The notes beneath the pieces are model-generated. The model worked only from the letters and a program-made list of their open reading frames with translations. It was not told the origin of the DNA and searched no databases. This document shows, one piece after another, positions 46,697 through 54,160 of a stretch of DNA of 64,000 nucleotides. The first letter of the stretch is position 1. Each line of letters opens with the position of its first letter. The position numbers were made by a program, and so were the translations under genes. The DNA comes from an uncultured Paraprevotella sp. (GTDB taxonomy: Bacteria; Bacteroidota; Bacteroidia; Bacteroidales; Bacteroidaceae): the NCBI GenBank assembly GCA_944320775.1, contig CALUIV010000001.1:110236-174235 (forward strand), in the 5' to 3' direction.

Positions 46697-46801
46697 TGGT
46701 TGATGGATGATGGTTGATGGATGATGGATGATGGTTGAGAGTTTAGGGTTGAGAGTCCAGCTACCAGCCACCAGCTACCCTCAGCTACCCTCAACTCTTG
46801 A
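46683..46801 (+). repeat. 7-bp repeat array III
   Basis: From 46683 the units read TGGATGA, GAGATAA, TGGTTGA, TGGATGA and so on for 11 repeats to 46759, then continue in the same 7-base register with a different word (GCTACCA, GCCACCA, GCTACCC) to about 46801. The TAA inside the second unit is the stop codon of the protease gene. Confidence 0.9.
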
Positions 46802-46826
46802 TCCATACAAAAAAACGATGATTTTC

Positions 46827-46857
46827 TTTGGATATTCCAAAATAAATACTACCTTTG
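46827..46857 (+). promoter_or_regulatory. tRNA-Trp promoter
   Basis: TTTG (46827-46830), 19 bases, TACCTTTG (46850-46857): a perfect Bacteroidota promoter, 37 bases before the tRNA. Confidence 0.85.
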
Positions 46858-46894
46858 CACTCGCAAAACGGAAACAACGTTTTGTTTACCTCAA

Positions 46895-46967
46895 ACGGGA
46901 ATAGCTCAGTTGGTAGAGCACCGGTCTCCAAAACCGGGTGTCGGGAGTTCGAGCCTCTCTTCCCGTG
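46895..46967 (+). tRNA. tRNA-Trp (CCA anticodon)
   Basis: A 73-base cloverleaf can be folded by hand: acceptor ACGGGAA/TTCCCGT, D arm with AGTTGGTA, anticodon stem CCGGT/ACCGG with loop CTCCAAA (anticodon CCA at 46928-46930), and T arm GGGAG-TTCGAGC-CTCTC with one G-U pair. Discriminator base G fits tRNA-Trp. The 3' CCA is not encoded. In many Bacteroidota tRNA-Trp is followed by secE and nusG; here it is followed by a terminator and a capsule locus. Confidence 0.97.
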
Positions 46968-46975
46968 CTGGTTTA

Positions 46976-47012
46976 AAGTCCTGTAAGTCTTTGACTTGCA
47001 GGACTTTTTTTG
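46976..47012 (+). terminator. tRNA-Trp terminator
   Basis: AGTCCTGTAAGTC, TTT loop, GACTTGCAGGACT, then T7: a strong hairpin with one mismatch about 10 bases after the tRNA. Confidence 0.88.
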
Positions 47013-47120
47013 ATCTGTTATTCTGATGTTATCCCTTCGGAGCGATCACTCGATCTGATTTTTTATGCTTCCACGAAAAATATACTCCGATCTGCGTGTT
47101 CTGAGATGGGCACCACGAAC

Positions 47121-47166
47121 AAATGAGTTGGGCATCTCCGCTACACGAGATGCCCAACTCATTTTT
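47121..47166. terminator. Perfect 18-bp hairpin terminator
   Basis: AAATGAGTTGGGCATCTC, loop CGCTACAC, then the exact complement and a short T run. No gene immediately upstream on either strand explains it. Confidence 0.8.
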
Positions 47167-47299
47167 ACGTCTAAATTACGTATATTTATCCTGTTTTTCT
47201 TGTTTGAGTTTTTCTTTTGAGCTTCCTGAACCTATCTTGTAGCCAATCAATGAGTTCCGTATTTTCGAAAAATCAGTTTGGCTTTTTTTTAAATTTTTA

Positions 47300-47331
47300 T
47301 TTGTTTAACTGAAATAAAAGGGCTATCTTTG
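47300..47331 (+). promoter_or_regulatory. Capsule locus promoter
   Basis: TTTG (47300-47303), 20 bases, TATCTTTG (47324-47331). Transcription from about 47338 gives a leader of about 225 bases before the UpxY-type gene. I saw no inverted repeats on both sides, so there is no sign that it is invertible. Confidence 0.7.
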
Positions 47332-47563
47332 TCACGATTTCTCAATTCGGATAGCTGTTTATTCGTTTTTGGGAAGGTACATCACTATTTCAAATCATGA
47401 CTGGCTTCCGCGATGGAAGAACGATTCGGAATAATATGATTGTCGGTAACTCTTTGAGTATCAGTACAAGTCATCAAGTAATCGGAGTTACGTATGTTGC
47501 TCCGGTGTCCCCGAAGAACATGCTTTTCTGAAGCCGGTCTGTTGATTAAAACAGTCTTAAAAA

Positions 47564-48115
47564 ATGAATGAGCTCCAACCGGAATGCTGGTATGCTCTGC
47601 GGGTCAGTTATTCCCGCGAGCTGAAGCTGAAAGAAATTCTCGATACCCACGGTCTGGAGAATTTCATTCCGATGAGTTATAAGATAATCGAGAAAGATGG
47701 TCAGCGCAAGCGCATCCGTGTTCCGGCCATCCACAATCTAGTGTTTGTTCACGCCGCTTATGGGGCGTTGCGTTCGCTTCAGAACGACCCCGTTTCCCGC
47801 TTGGCTTTTTACTTCCTATGCCATCGTGGCACTCGCCGTCCTATTGTCATTCCCGACAGTCAGATGCGCAACTTTATGCTGGTTGCCGGGACTGAGGACG
47901 AATCCCTGCTTTATCTTTCGCCCGACGAGATTCCTTTTGAGAAAGGAAAACGTGTACGTGTACTTTCCGGGCCGTTTGCCGGAGCCGTCGGAGTGATGCT
48001 CCGTTTGCGTAAGGACCGCCGTGTTGTGGTCCAGGTGCAGGGCGTTATGGCCGTAGCTACTACTTTTATCCATCCGTCGCTACTTCAGCTTTGTGATGGA
48101 CCTCAATCCGAATAA
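47564..48115 (+). CDS. UpxY-family transcription antiterminator
   Basis: A 183-residue NusG paralogue. The N-terminal NGN domain is at about residues 8-105 (CWYALRVSYSRELKLKEIL, VPAIHNLVFVHA, PIVIPDSQMRNFM) and the KOW domain at about 125-180 (GKRVRVLSGPFAGAVGVMLRLRKDRRVVVQVQG). In Bacteroides, UpxY proteins are the first gene of each capsule operon and keep RNA polymerase from stopping in the leader. The position here, first gene after a promoter and a 225-base leader, fits. No UpxZ-like gene follows, which is unusual compared with the B. fragilis arrangement. The next frame may overlap its end by 23 bases. Confidence 0.9.
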   Translation: MNELQPECWYALRVSYSRELKLKEILDTHGLENFIPMSYKIIEKDGQRKRIRVPAIHNLVFVHAAYGALRSLQNDPVSRLAFYFLCHRGTRRPIVIPDSQMRNFMLVAGTEDESLLYLSPDEIPFEKGKRVRVLSGPFAGAVGVMLRLRKDRRVVVQVQGVMAVATTFIHPSLLQLCDGPQSE

Positions 48116-48143
48116 AAAGAAAAATCATAGAGTCGTTATTGTT

Positions 48144-50078
48144 ATGAATCAGAATTTATTCGACGGGATCCTGCGTTCCCGTTATTTGAATTATCGTATT
48201 ATTGCAGCTAGCGATGTATTGCTTTCTGTCTTTTCCACTTTTCTGAGCCTGACGCTCCTGGTGTTTTTTTTCCGTATTTCCCTATCCACTTCATTTATAT
48301 TCCTTATTCTGGCTTTAAGCGCCGCGTTGTCCATCTGCTGTTTCTGGGCTTTGCGCACCTATCGTGGCATTATCCGTCATTCCGGTCTGCTGGAGTCCTT
48401 CCGGCTGATTGTTGCGGCTTTTGTCAAGACGATGCTGATCGGTGTTTTTCTTTATTTCCTGTCCGTTCCTATTAGCGGACGTGCCCAGCTTGTCGGACTC
48501 ATTTTTGATTTCTGTTTCACGTACAGCTTTCTGCTGCTGTTCCGTTCCTTCTGCATTCTGATCTATCGTCTGGTGAGCCGGAATCAGTATGGCGACAGTG
48601 CCTTACGTCTCGTTCTGGTCTACGTGGGCGATGAGACCAACCAGCCTTTGAGTTTTGATTTGCTCGAAGGTCTGTCCCGTTCTTACGGTATTGTCGGTTA
48701 TCTCCGTTTTGGCGATAAAATTTCCCTGCGGCTTGGCAATCATCCGCTGTTTTCTGTCAAGAGTGAGACCGATTTCCGTAAGTTGATTGCCGACGAGCAT
48801 ATTCATTCCATCCTGTTCACCCGTCGCGAACACCTTGATGCCGAGCGCGACCGTCTGGTGCGCCTTTGTGAACGCTGTCATGTCCAGATGTTGCAGTTGC
48901 CGAGTCCCGACCGGGTTGGCGATGCCCGCAAACCTATGATGCGTCGTCTTCCTGAAGTTCGCATAGAAGATTTGCTCGGCCGTCCGGAAATCAAGATCGA
49001 CATGCAGAACATTATCGACGAGCTTCATGGTAAGGTGGTTCTGGTCACCGGTGCTGCCGGTTCCATCGGTAGCGAACTCTGCCGTCAGCTCTGTACCTTC
49101 GGTCTGAAACGTCTGGTACTTTTCGATATAGCTGAGACGCCGATGCACAACATCCGTCTGGAGATCGAAGACAATTTCCCCAATGTGGATATCGTGCCCA
49201 TTGTCGGCGATGTGCGCATTGCCGCCCGTGTCGACTATGTGATGCGCGAATATCATCCGCAGGCCATTTTCCATGCCGCTGCCTACAAGCACGTGCCTTT
49301 GATGGAAGAAAACCCCTGTGAGGCTGTTCTGGCCAATGTAGTCGGTACCCGAATTCTGGCCGATGCCGCCGTGAAGTACGGTGTCGAGCGTTTTGTCATG
49401 GTGTCTACCGACAAGGCCGTCAATCCTACCAATGTCATGGGCGCTTCCAAGCGTCTGGCCGAAATCTATGTTCAGAGTCTCAGCATGAGCATCAGCAAGG
49501 GAGAAACTCCCGGAAAGACCAGGTTTATCACGACCCGTTTCGGAAATGTATTGGGCAGCAACGGCAGTGTGATTCCCCGTTTCCGTGAGCAGTTGGAGAA
49601 GGGCGGTCCGCTCACCGTTACCCATCCCGATATTATCCGCTATTTCATGACTATCCCCGAAGCCTGCCGTCTGGTGCTTGAAGCGGCTGTAATGGGGCAG
49701 GGTAATGAAATCTTTGTCTTCGATATGGGTACCCCGGTCAAGATTGCCGATCTGGCCCGCCGGATGATCGATCTGGCCGGTCTCACCCCCGATGTCGACA
49801 TCAAAATCGAATATACCGGTCTGCGTCCGGGCGAGAAACTCTATGAAGAGTTGCTGGCCACCAAGGAGAACACCCTCCCGACGCCGAACGAAAAAATATT
49901 CCGCGCCCACGTGCGCGAATACGAGCGTGCCGAAGTCGTGGCTGCCATCGACCGTCTGAAAGTCGTGGCCGAGACCGTCGACCGTGTCGCTACCGTACGC
50001 GAAATGAAACGCATTGTGCCCGAGTTCAAGAGCAAGAACTCCATTTACGAAGAACTTGATCACGAAACCAACGCCTGA
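48144..50078 (+). CDS. WbpM/FlaA1/CapD-type nucleotide-sugar dehydratase-epimerase
   Basis: A membrane-bound enzyme that acts on UDP-GlcNAc-type sugars (4,6-dehydration, sometimes with 5-epimerisation) to start rare-sugar synthesis. The ATG at 48144 (MNQNLFDGILRSRYLNYR) gives 644 residues; an ATG at 48093 overlapping the upstream gene is possible. Four membrane helices lie in about residues 15-150, followed by a Rossmann-like sensor domain and the catalytic SDR domain (VTGAAGSIGSELCRQL at about 300, AAYKHVPLMEENP, STDKAVNPTNVMGASKRLAE, TRFGNVLGSNGSVIPRF, HPDIIRYFMTIPEACRLV). It ends in TGATG shared with the next start, so the next gene is translationally coupled. Confidence 0.92.
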   Translation: MNQNLFDGILRSRYLNYRIIAASDVLLSVFSTFLSLTLLVFFFRISLSTSFIFLILALSAALSICCFWALRTYRGIIRHSGLLESFRLIVAAFVKTMLIGVFLYFLSVPISGRAQLVGLIFDFCFTYSFLLLFRSFCILIYRLVSRNQYGDSALRLVLVYVGDETNQPLSFDLLEGLSRSYGIVGYLRFGDKISLRLGNHPLFSVKSETDFRKLIADEHIHSILFTRREHLDAERDRLVRLCERCHVQMLQLPSPDRVGDARKPMMRRLPEVRIEDLLGRPEIKIDMQNIIDELHGKVVLVTGAAGSIGSELCRQLCTFGLKRLVLFDIAETPMHNIRLEIEDNFPNVDIVPIVGDVRIAARVDYVMREYHPQAIFHAAAYKHVPLMEENPCEAVLANVVGTRILADAAVKYGVERFVMVSTDKAVNPTNVMGASKRLAEIYVQSLSMSISKGETPGKTRFITTRFGNVLGSNGSVIPRFREQLEKGGPLTVTHPDIIRYFMTIPEACRLVLEAAVMGQGNEIFVFDMGTPVKIADLARRMIDLAGLTPDVDIKIEYTGLRPGEKLYEELLATKENTLPTPNEKIFRAHVREYERAEVVAAIDRLKVVAETVDRVATVREMKRIVPEFKSKNSIYEELDHETNA

Positions 50079-51352
50079 TGCTGCCTCCCTTCCTGCACCG
50101 GCCCTTGAAGCGCGCCTATTATGCGCTGTTCACCGCCCGTTACCGGATGGGGCAGGAGCGTATCCTGCGTCGTATCCGCCGCCAGCAGGCTCCCGTCCGG
50201 GTGGTCTTTTTCGCGGCCAACCTTTCCATGTGGAAGTATCAGCGGCTCTATGAAGCCCTGTCTGCACATCCCCGGTTTCAGGTTCATCTCGTCCTGTCGC
50301 CCTATACCTATTATTCGCGCGAACAGCAGGAACAGAATCTAGCCGAACTCCGTGCCCACTTTGATGCTCTGGGGATTTCCTATATCGACTACGATCCCGC
50401 TGCATCCGCTCCGTTCGATGTACGCCGCGCACTGCAGCCCGACATCCTGTGCTATCCCCAGCCCTACGACCACAACCTCTGTCCGGAGCACGACAGCACC
50501 CGGTTCTACGACCGTCTGCTCGTCTACTATCCTTATGCCTTCTGGACGGCTACCGGCGACTGGTCCTACAATCACCCCTTTCATAATGTCGCCTGGCGCC
50601 TTTACTATTCCACGGTGCTCCATCGCGACGAAGCCCGCCGCCTTTGTTTTGCCGGCGACCGCAATGTACGCGTAGTCGGTTATCCCGATGCCGACGACTA
50701 TCTGGGCCGCACCGACTGGGCCGATCCCTGGAAACCCCAGTCCCGTCCGTTGAAACGCATCATCTGGGCTCCTCATTTCACGATTACCGCCGAGCACGGC
50801 ACCAACCGCCATTCCAATTTCCTTTGGATGGCCGGATTTATGGACCGGCTCGCTGAAAAATATGCCGACCGGATTCAGGTGGCCTTCAAGCCCCATCCCC
50901 GGTTGCGCACCGAACTCTACCGACATCCCGACTGGGGAAAGGAACGCACCGACGCCTATTATCGCCGTTGGGCCGAATCCCCCAACACCCAGTTTGTCGA
51001 GGGCGGCTACCGGGATCTCTTCATGACCTCCGACGCCATGATTCACGACAGTGCCTCGTTCACCGTTGAGTATCACTACACGCAGAAGCCCGTCTTTTAC
51101 GTGCAGGGTGCCGACAACACCTACTACGACCATCTCTCCGCTTTCGGCCGTGCTGCCATCGACGCCCATTATCAGGGCCGCACCCCCGAAGCCATTGAAG
51201 ACTTTCTCGGTTCCGTCGTTCTGGGCGGTGCCGATTCCATGCAACCCGTGCGCCGCAGGTTCTACGAGCGCTATCTGTTGCCCCCCGGTGGCCGTACCGT
51301 ACTCGAAAACACCCTGGCCGACCTCTATCAAGCCTTAGGCATTCATGAGTGA
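50078..51352 (+). CDS. CDP-glycerol glycerophosphotransferase-like protein
   Basis: A 424-residue soluble or peripheral membrane enzyme. The N-terminal part (about 35-200) is a GT-B-like domain with VRVVFFAANLSMWKYQRLYEAL; the C-terminal half shows a TagB/TagF-like pattern: IIWAPHFTI, VAFKPHPRLRTELYRHPDW, FVEGGYRDLFMTSDAMIHDSASFTVEYHYTQKPVFYV. TagF-type enzymes add glycerol phosphate or other polyol phosphate from CDP-activated donors to a glycan or lipid carrier. This fits the TagD-like cytidylyltransferase two genes downstream. It is very GC-rich and coupled on both sides (TGATG before, 8-base overlap after). The family call is moderate because the N-terminal half is unlike classical TagF. 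Confidence 0.75.
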   Translation: MLPPFLHRPLKRAYYALFTARYRMGQERILRRIRRQQAPVRVVFFAANLSMWKYQRLYEALSAHPRFQVHLVLSPYTYYSREQQEQNLAELRAHFDALGISYIDYDPAASAPFDVRRALQPDILCYPQPYDHNLCPEHDSTRFYDRLLVYYPYAFWTATGDWSYNHPFHNVAWRLYYSTVLHRDEARRLCFAGDRNVRVVGYPDADDYLGRTDWADPWKPQSRPLKRIIWAPHFTITAEHGTNRHSNFLWMAGFMDRLAEKYADRIQVAFKPHPRLRTELYRHPDWGKERTDAYYRRWAESPNTQFVEGGYRDLFMTSDAMIHDSASFTVEYHYTQKPVFYVQGADNTYYDHLSAFGRAAIDAHYQGRTPEAIEDFLGSVVLGGADSMQPVRRRFYERYLLPPGGRTVLENTLADLYQALGIHE

Positions 51353-52790
51353 CGATTTGAAGAGCCGCACCTTCCGCGGCGTGTTCTGGAGCTTTTTCGA
51401 ACGCTTTTCCGTGCAGGGCGTCCAATTTGTGCTCGGTATCGTTTTAGCCCGTCTGCTCCTGCCGTCCGACTACGGCATCATCGCCATGCTCGCCATCTTC
51501 ATGTCCATCTCCCAGGTGTTCATCGACGGTGGCTTCTCGTCGGCTCTCATCCAGTGTTCCGACCGCACGGCGCGCGACTACAGCACCGTATTCTATATCA
51601 ATCTCGGCATCAGCCTCCTGTGCTATGCTGCCCTCTATTTGGGTGCTCCTGCCATTGCCGCGTTCTACGACCAGCCCCTTTTGGTGCCCGTCACCCGCGT
51701 CTATGCGCTCAACCTCGTGCTCAATTCCCTGGTGGCCGTCCATCGCGTGCAGCTCACCATCGACCTGAACTTCAAGGTCCAGTCCAAGATTTCGCTCGGC
51801 GCCGCCGTTCTTTCCGGACTCGCCGGCATCGCCGCCGCCTGGGCCGGCTGGGGCGTATGGGCTCTGGTGGTTCAGATGCTCTGTTCTGCCGCCGTCAATG
51901 TGCTGCTCAGCTATTACTACGTCCGCTGGTTGCCCGGCTGGACCTTTTCCGGAGCCTCGTTCCGCAAGCTCTTTCTGTTCGGATCCAAGCTCCTGGCCGC
52001 TTCGCTCATCAACAGCGTCTACACCAATCTCTATACCCTGGTCATCGGAAAGAAATTCCCCCCGGCCAGTCTCGGAGTCTATACCCGGGCCGACCAGTTC
52101 GCCCAGTTTACCTCCACCAATATAGCCGGCATCCTGTCGCGCGTGTTTTTCCCCGTGCTCAGCCGGTTTCAGGACGACGACGAACGCCTGAAGCGCGTCT
52201 ACAGCAAATACATCCAGCTGTCCGCCTTCCTCGTGTTCCCCCTTATCTTGGGGCTTTGCGGTGTGGCCCGTCCGCTCATCCTGCTCCTGCTCACCGAGAA
52301 ATGGAGCGGCAGCATCCTGCTCCTGCAGATTCTCTGCGCCGGATGCCTCTGGACCTGCATCACCACCATCAACCTCAACCTTCTGTACGTGAAGGGTCGA
52401 AGCGACCTTGTTCTCCGGCTCGAGGTTATCAAGAAAAGCGTGGCCCTGCTCATTCTGCTTGCCACCATTCCCTTCGGACTTATCGCCATCTGCGCCGGTC
52501 TGTCCGTCTATTCCTTTCTGGCCTTCTACATGAACACCTACTATACCCGGAAACTCCTCGACTACGGATTCCTCCGTCAGCTCCGCGAGCTTTTTCCCTA
52601 TCTGTTCCTGTCGCTGGTCGTACTGGCCGAAGCCCTGTTGCTCAGCCGGTTTGTCGAAAGCCATCTTCTTTCGCTGATTCTTTCGCTGTGTCTTTGCAGC
52701 GCTACCTATATTGTCCTGGGCTACCTGCTCCGTGTGAGCGCCCTCGACGAACTCTTCCAGCTCGTTTTCAAGCGCAGCTGCTACCGGTAA
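51345..52790 (+). CDS. Polysaccharide flippase (MOP superfamily), first copy
   Basis: A 481-residue membrane protein of the Wzx type with about 14 membrane helices, starting FRGVFWSFFERFSVQGVQFVLGIVLARLLLPSDYG, the usual opening of this family, and including FIDGGFSSALIQ and SLGVYTRADQFAQF. It should move lipid-linked repeat units to the outer face of the inner membrane. It overlaps the preceding gene by 8 bases and is followed after 10 bases by the fusion enzyme. The GC content is high and the codon use differs sharply from the second flippase at 56.1 kb. Confidence 0.93.
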   Translation: MSDDLKSRTFRGVFWSFFERFSVQGVQFVLGIVLARLLLPSDYGIIAMLAIFMSISQVFIDGGFSSALIQCSDRTARDYSTVFYINLGISLLCYAALYLGAPAIAAFYDQPLLVPVTRVYALNLVLNSLVAVHRVQLTIDLNFKVQSKISLGAAVLSGLAGIAAAWAGWGVWALVVQMLCSAAVNVLLSYYYVRWLPGWTFSGASFRKLFLFGSKLLAASLINSVYTNLYTLVIGKKFPPASLGVYTRADQFAQFTSTNIAGILSRVFFPVLSRFQDDDERLKRVYSKYIQLSAFLVFPLILGLCGVARPLILLLLTEKWSGSILLLQILCAGCLWTCITTINLNLLYVKGRSDLVLRLEVIKKSVALLILLATIPFGLIAICAGLSVYSFLAFYMNTYYTRKLLDYGFLRQLRELFPYLFLSLVVLAEALLLSRFVESHLLSLILSLCLCSATYIVLGYLLRVSALDELFQLVFKRSCYR

Positions 52791-52800
52791 ACGGAAATCC

Positions 52801-54150
52801 ATGAAGAAAGTCATTACCTACGGCACTTACGATCTGCTCCATCAGGGGCACCTCAATCTCCTGCGGCGCGCCAAAGCCCTGGGCGACTACCTGATTGTCG
52901 GTGTCACCAACGACCGTTTCGACCGCGAGCGCGGCAAGCTCAACGTCCGTAACAACGTGCTTGAGCGCGTCGAAGCCGTCCGGGCCACCGGTTATGCCGA
53001 TCAGATTATCATCGAAGACTATTTCGGTCAGAAGATCGACGACATCCAGAAATATGATGTCGACATCTTCGCCATCGGCAGCGACTGGCAAGGTCATTTC
53101 GACTATCTGAAAGAATATTGCGAGGTGGTTTATCTGCCCCGCACCGAAGGCATCTCCAGCACCCAGCTCCGTTCCGAGTCCAGTCCTCAGTTGCGGATTG
53201 GTATCGTCGGCACCGGGCGCATTGCCGGCCGTTTTGTGGCCGAGTCCGCTTTCGTCAGCGGCTTGCAGCTCACGGCCTGTTACAATCCCGATTCCGTTGC
53301 CGCCGCTGCTTTTGCCGGTCGTCACGGGCTCACCCCCTTTTCCGGTGCCTACAGCCGGTTCCTCGATCAGGTCGACTGCGTCTATGTGGCCAGTCCCCAC
53401 ACGAGCCACTACACCTATTGCCGGCAGAGCCTCGAAGCCGGGAAGCACGTGCTGTGCGAAATCCCCTTTGTGCTCCGCCGTTCCGAAGCCGAAGAACTCT
53501 ACCGGCTGGCCGAACAGCACCGTCTGGTGCTGCTCGAAGCCAGCAAGACCGCCCATTTTCCCGCCTGGTCCCATCTCTTGGCCCTTGTCAAGAGCGGCAT
53601 TATCGGCGAGGTGGTCGATGTCAAGGCCGCTCTTTCCAAGCTTCTTCCCGATGCCACGCTCCGGGAGTTCGATCCCCTTCAGGCCGGCGGTTCCATCACC
53701 GAGCTTGCCCCCCTGTGCCTGATGGCTGTCATCAAGCTCCTCGGCACCGACTACCGCGATCTCCGGTTCTATTCCCGGATGGAACACGGCGTCGACACCT
53801 TTACGACTGCCCATCTGGTCTACGACCATGCCTTAGCTTCGCTTACGCTCGGCCTCGGCGTCAAGACCGAAGGCAATCTCGTCGTTTCCGGCACCCGTGG
53901 CTACGTCCTCGTGCCCTCGCCCTGGTGGCTGACCAACTATTTCGAAGTCTGCTACGAGGACCAGAACCGCAATAAGAAATATTTCTACGCCTACGAAGGC
54001 GACGGCCTCCGCTACGAGCTTCAGGAGTTCATCTCCATGATTCTCAACGGCCGCCTCGACACCTACCGCCTGCGCCGCAGCGAAAGCATCGCCCTGGCCG
54101 GTATCATCGAGCAGTACCGTTCCGGCCGTTCCACGACCCTATTAAAATAA
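52801..54150 (+). CDS. Fusion of TagD-like cytidylyltransferase and Gfo/Idh/MocA oxidoreductase
   Basis: A 449-residue two-domain enzyme. Residues 1-125 are a glycerol-3-phosphate cytidylyltransferase-like domain with GTYDLLHQGH (the HxGH motif at 14-17) and RTEGISSTQLR (114-124), as in TagD. Residues of about 130-449 form a Gfo/Idh/MocA dehydrogenase: GIVGTGRIAGRF (134-145) binds NAD(P), and the usual EKP motif reads CEIPF, so its Lys is replaced by Ile at 221. The arrangement recalls the cytidylyltransferase-reductase fusion that makes CDP-ribitol in Haemophilus. Here the oxidoreductase could make or alter the polyol phosphate that the first domain activates with CTP for the TagF-like enzyme. 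The fold calls are firm; the substrate is inference. Confidence 0.85.
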   Translation: MKKVITYGTYDLLHQGHLNLLRRAKALGDYLIVGVTNDRFDRERGKLNVRNNVLERVEAVRATGYADQIIIEDYFGQKIDDIQKYDVDIFAIGSDWQGHFDYLKEYCEVVYLPRTEGISSTQLRSESSPQLRIGIVGTGRIAGRFVAESAFVSGLQLTACYNPDSVAAAAFAGRHGLTPFSGAYSRFLDQVDCVYVASPHTSHYTYCRQSLEAGKHVLCEIPFVLRRSEAEELYRLAEQHRLVLLEASKTAHFPAWSHLLALVKSGIIGEVVDVKAALSKLLPDATLREFDPLQAGGSITELAPLCLMAVIKLLGTDYRDLRFYSRMEHGVDTFTTAHLVYDHALASLTLGLGVKTEGNLVVSGTRGYVLVPSPWWLTNYFEVCYEDQNRNKKYFYAYEGDGLRYELQEFISMILNGRLDTYRLRRSESIALAGIIEQYRSGRSTTLLK

Positions 54151-54160
54151 AAACATCCGC

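Larger units (their letters stand above)
46968..47563. other. Intergenic region between tRNA-Trp and the capsule locus
   Basis: About 600 bases with the tRNA terminator, a second very strong hairpin terminator at 47121-47166, the capsule promoter at 47300-47331 and an approximately 225-base leader. No protein gene is seen. The stretch between the two terminators (about 110 bases) could be a small RNA, but no promoter for it is visible. Confidence 0.6.

Noticed and set aside
47167-47563. Invertible capsule promoter
   Set aside because: I looked for inverted repeats on both sides of the promoter, as in B. fragilis capsule loci, and saw none of useful length.
48603-50063. A 486-codon frame antisense to the dehydratase gene
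   Set aside because: The sense strand encodes a complete, well recognised SDR enzyme; the antisense product has no domain.
51444-53829. Long antisense frames (456 and 353 codons) in the GC-rich capsule genes
   Set aside because: High GC removes stop codons on the opposite strand; the sense genes are complete and recognised.
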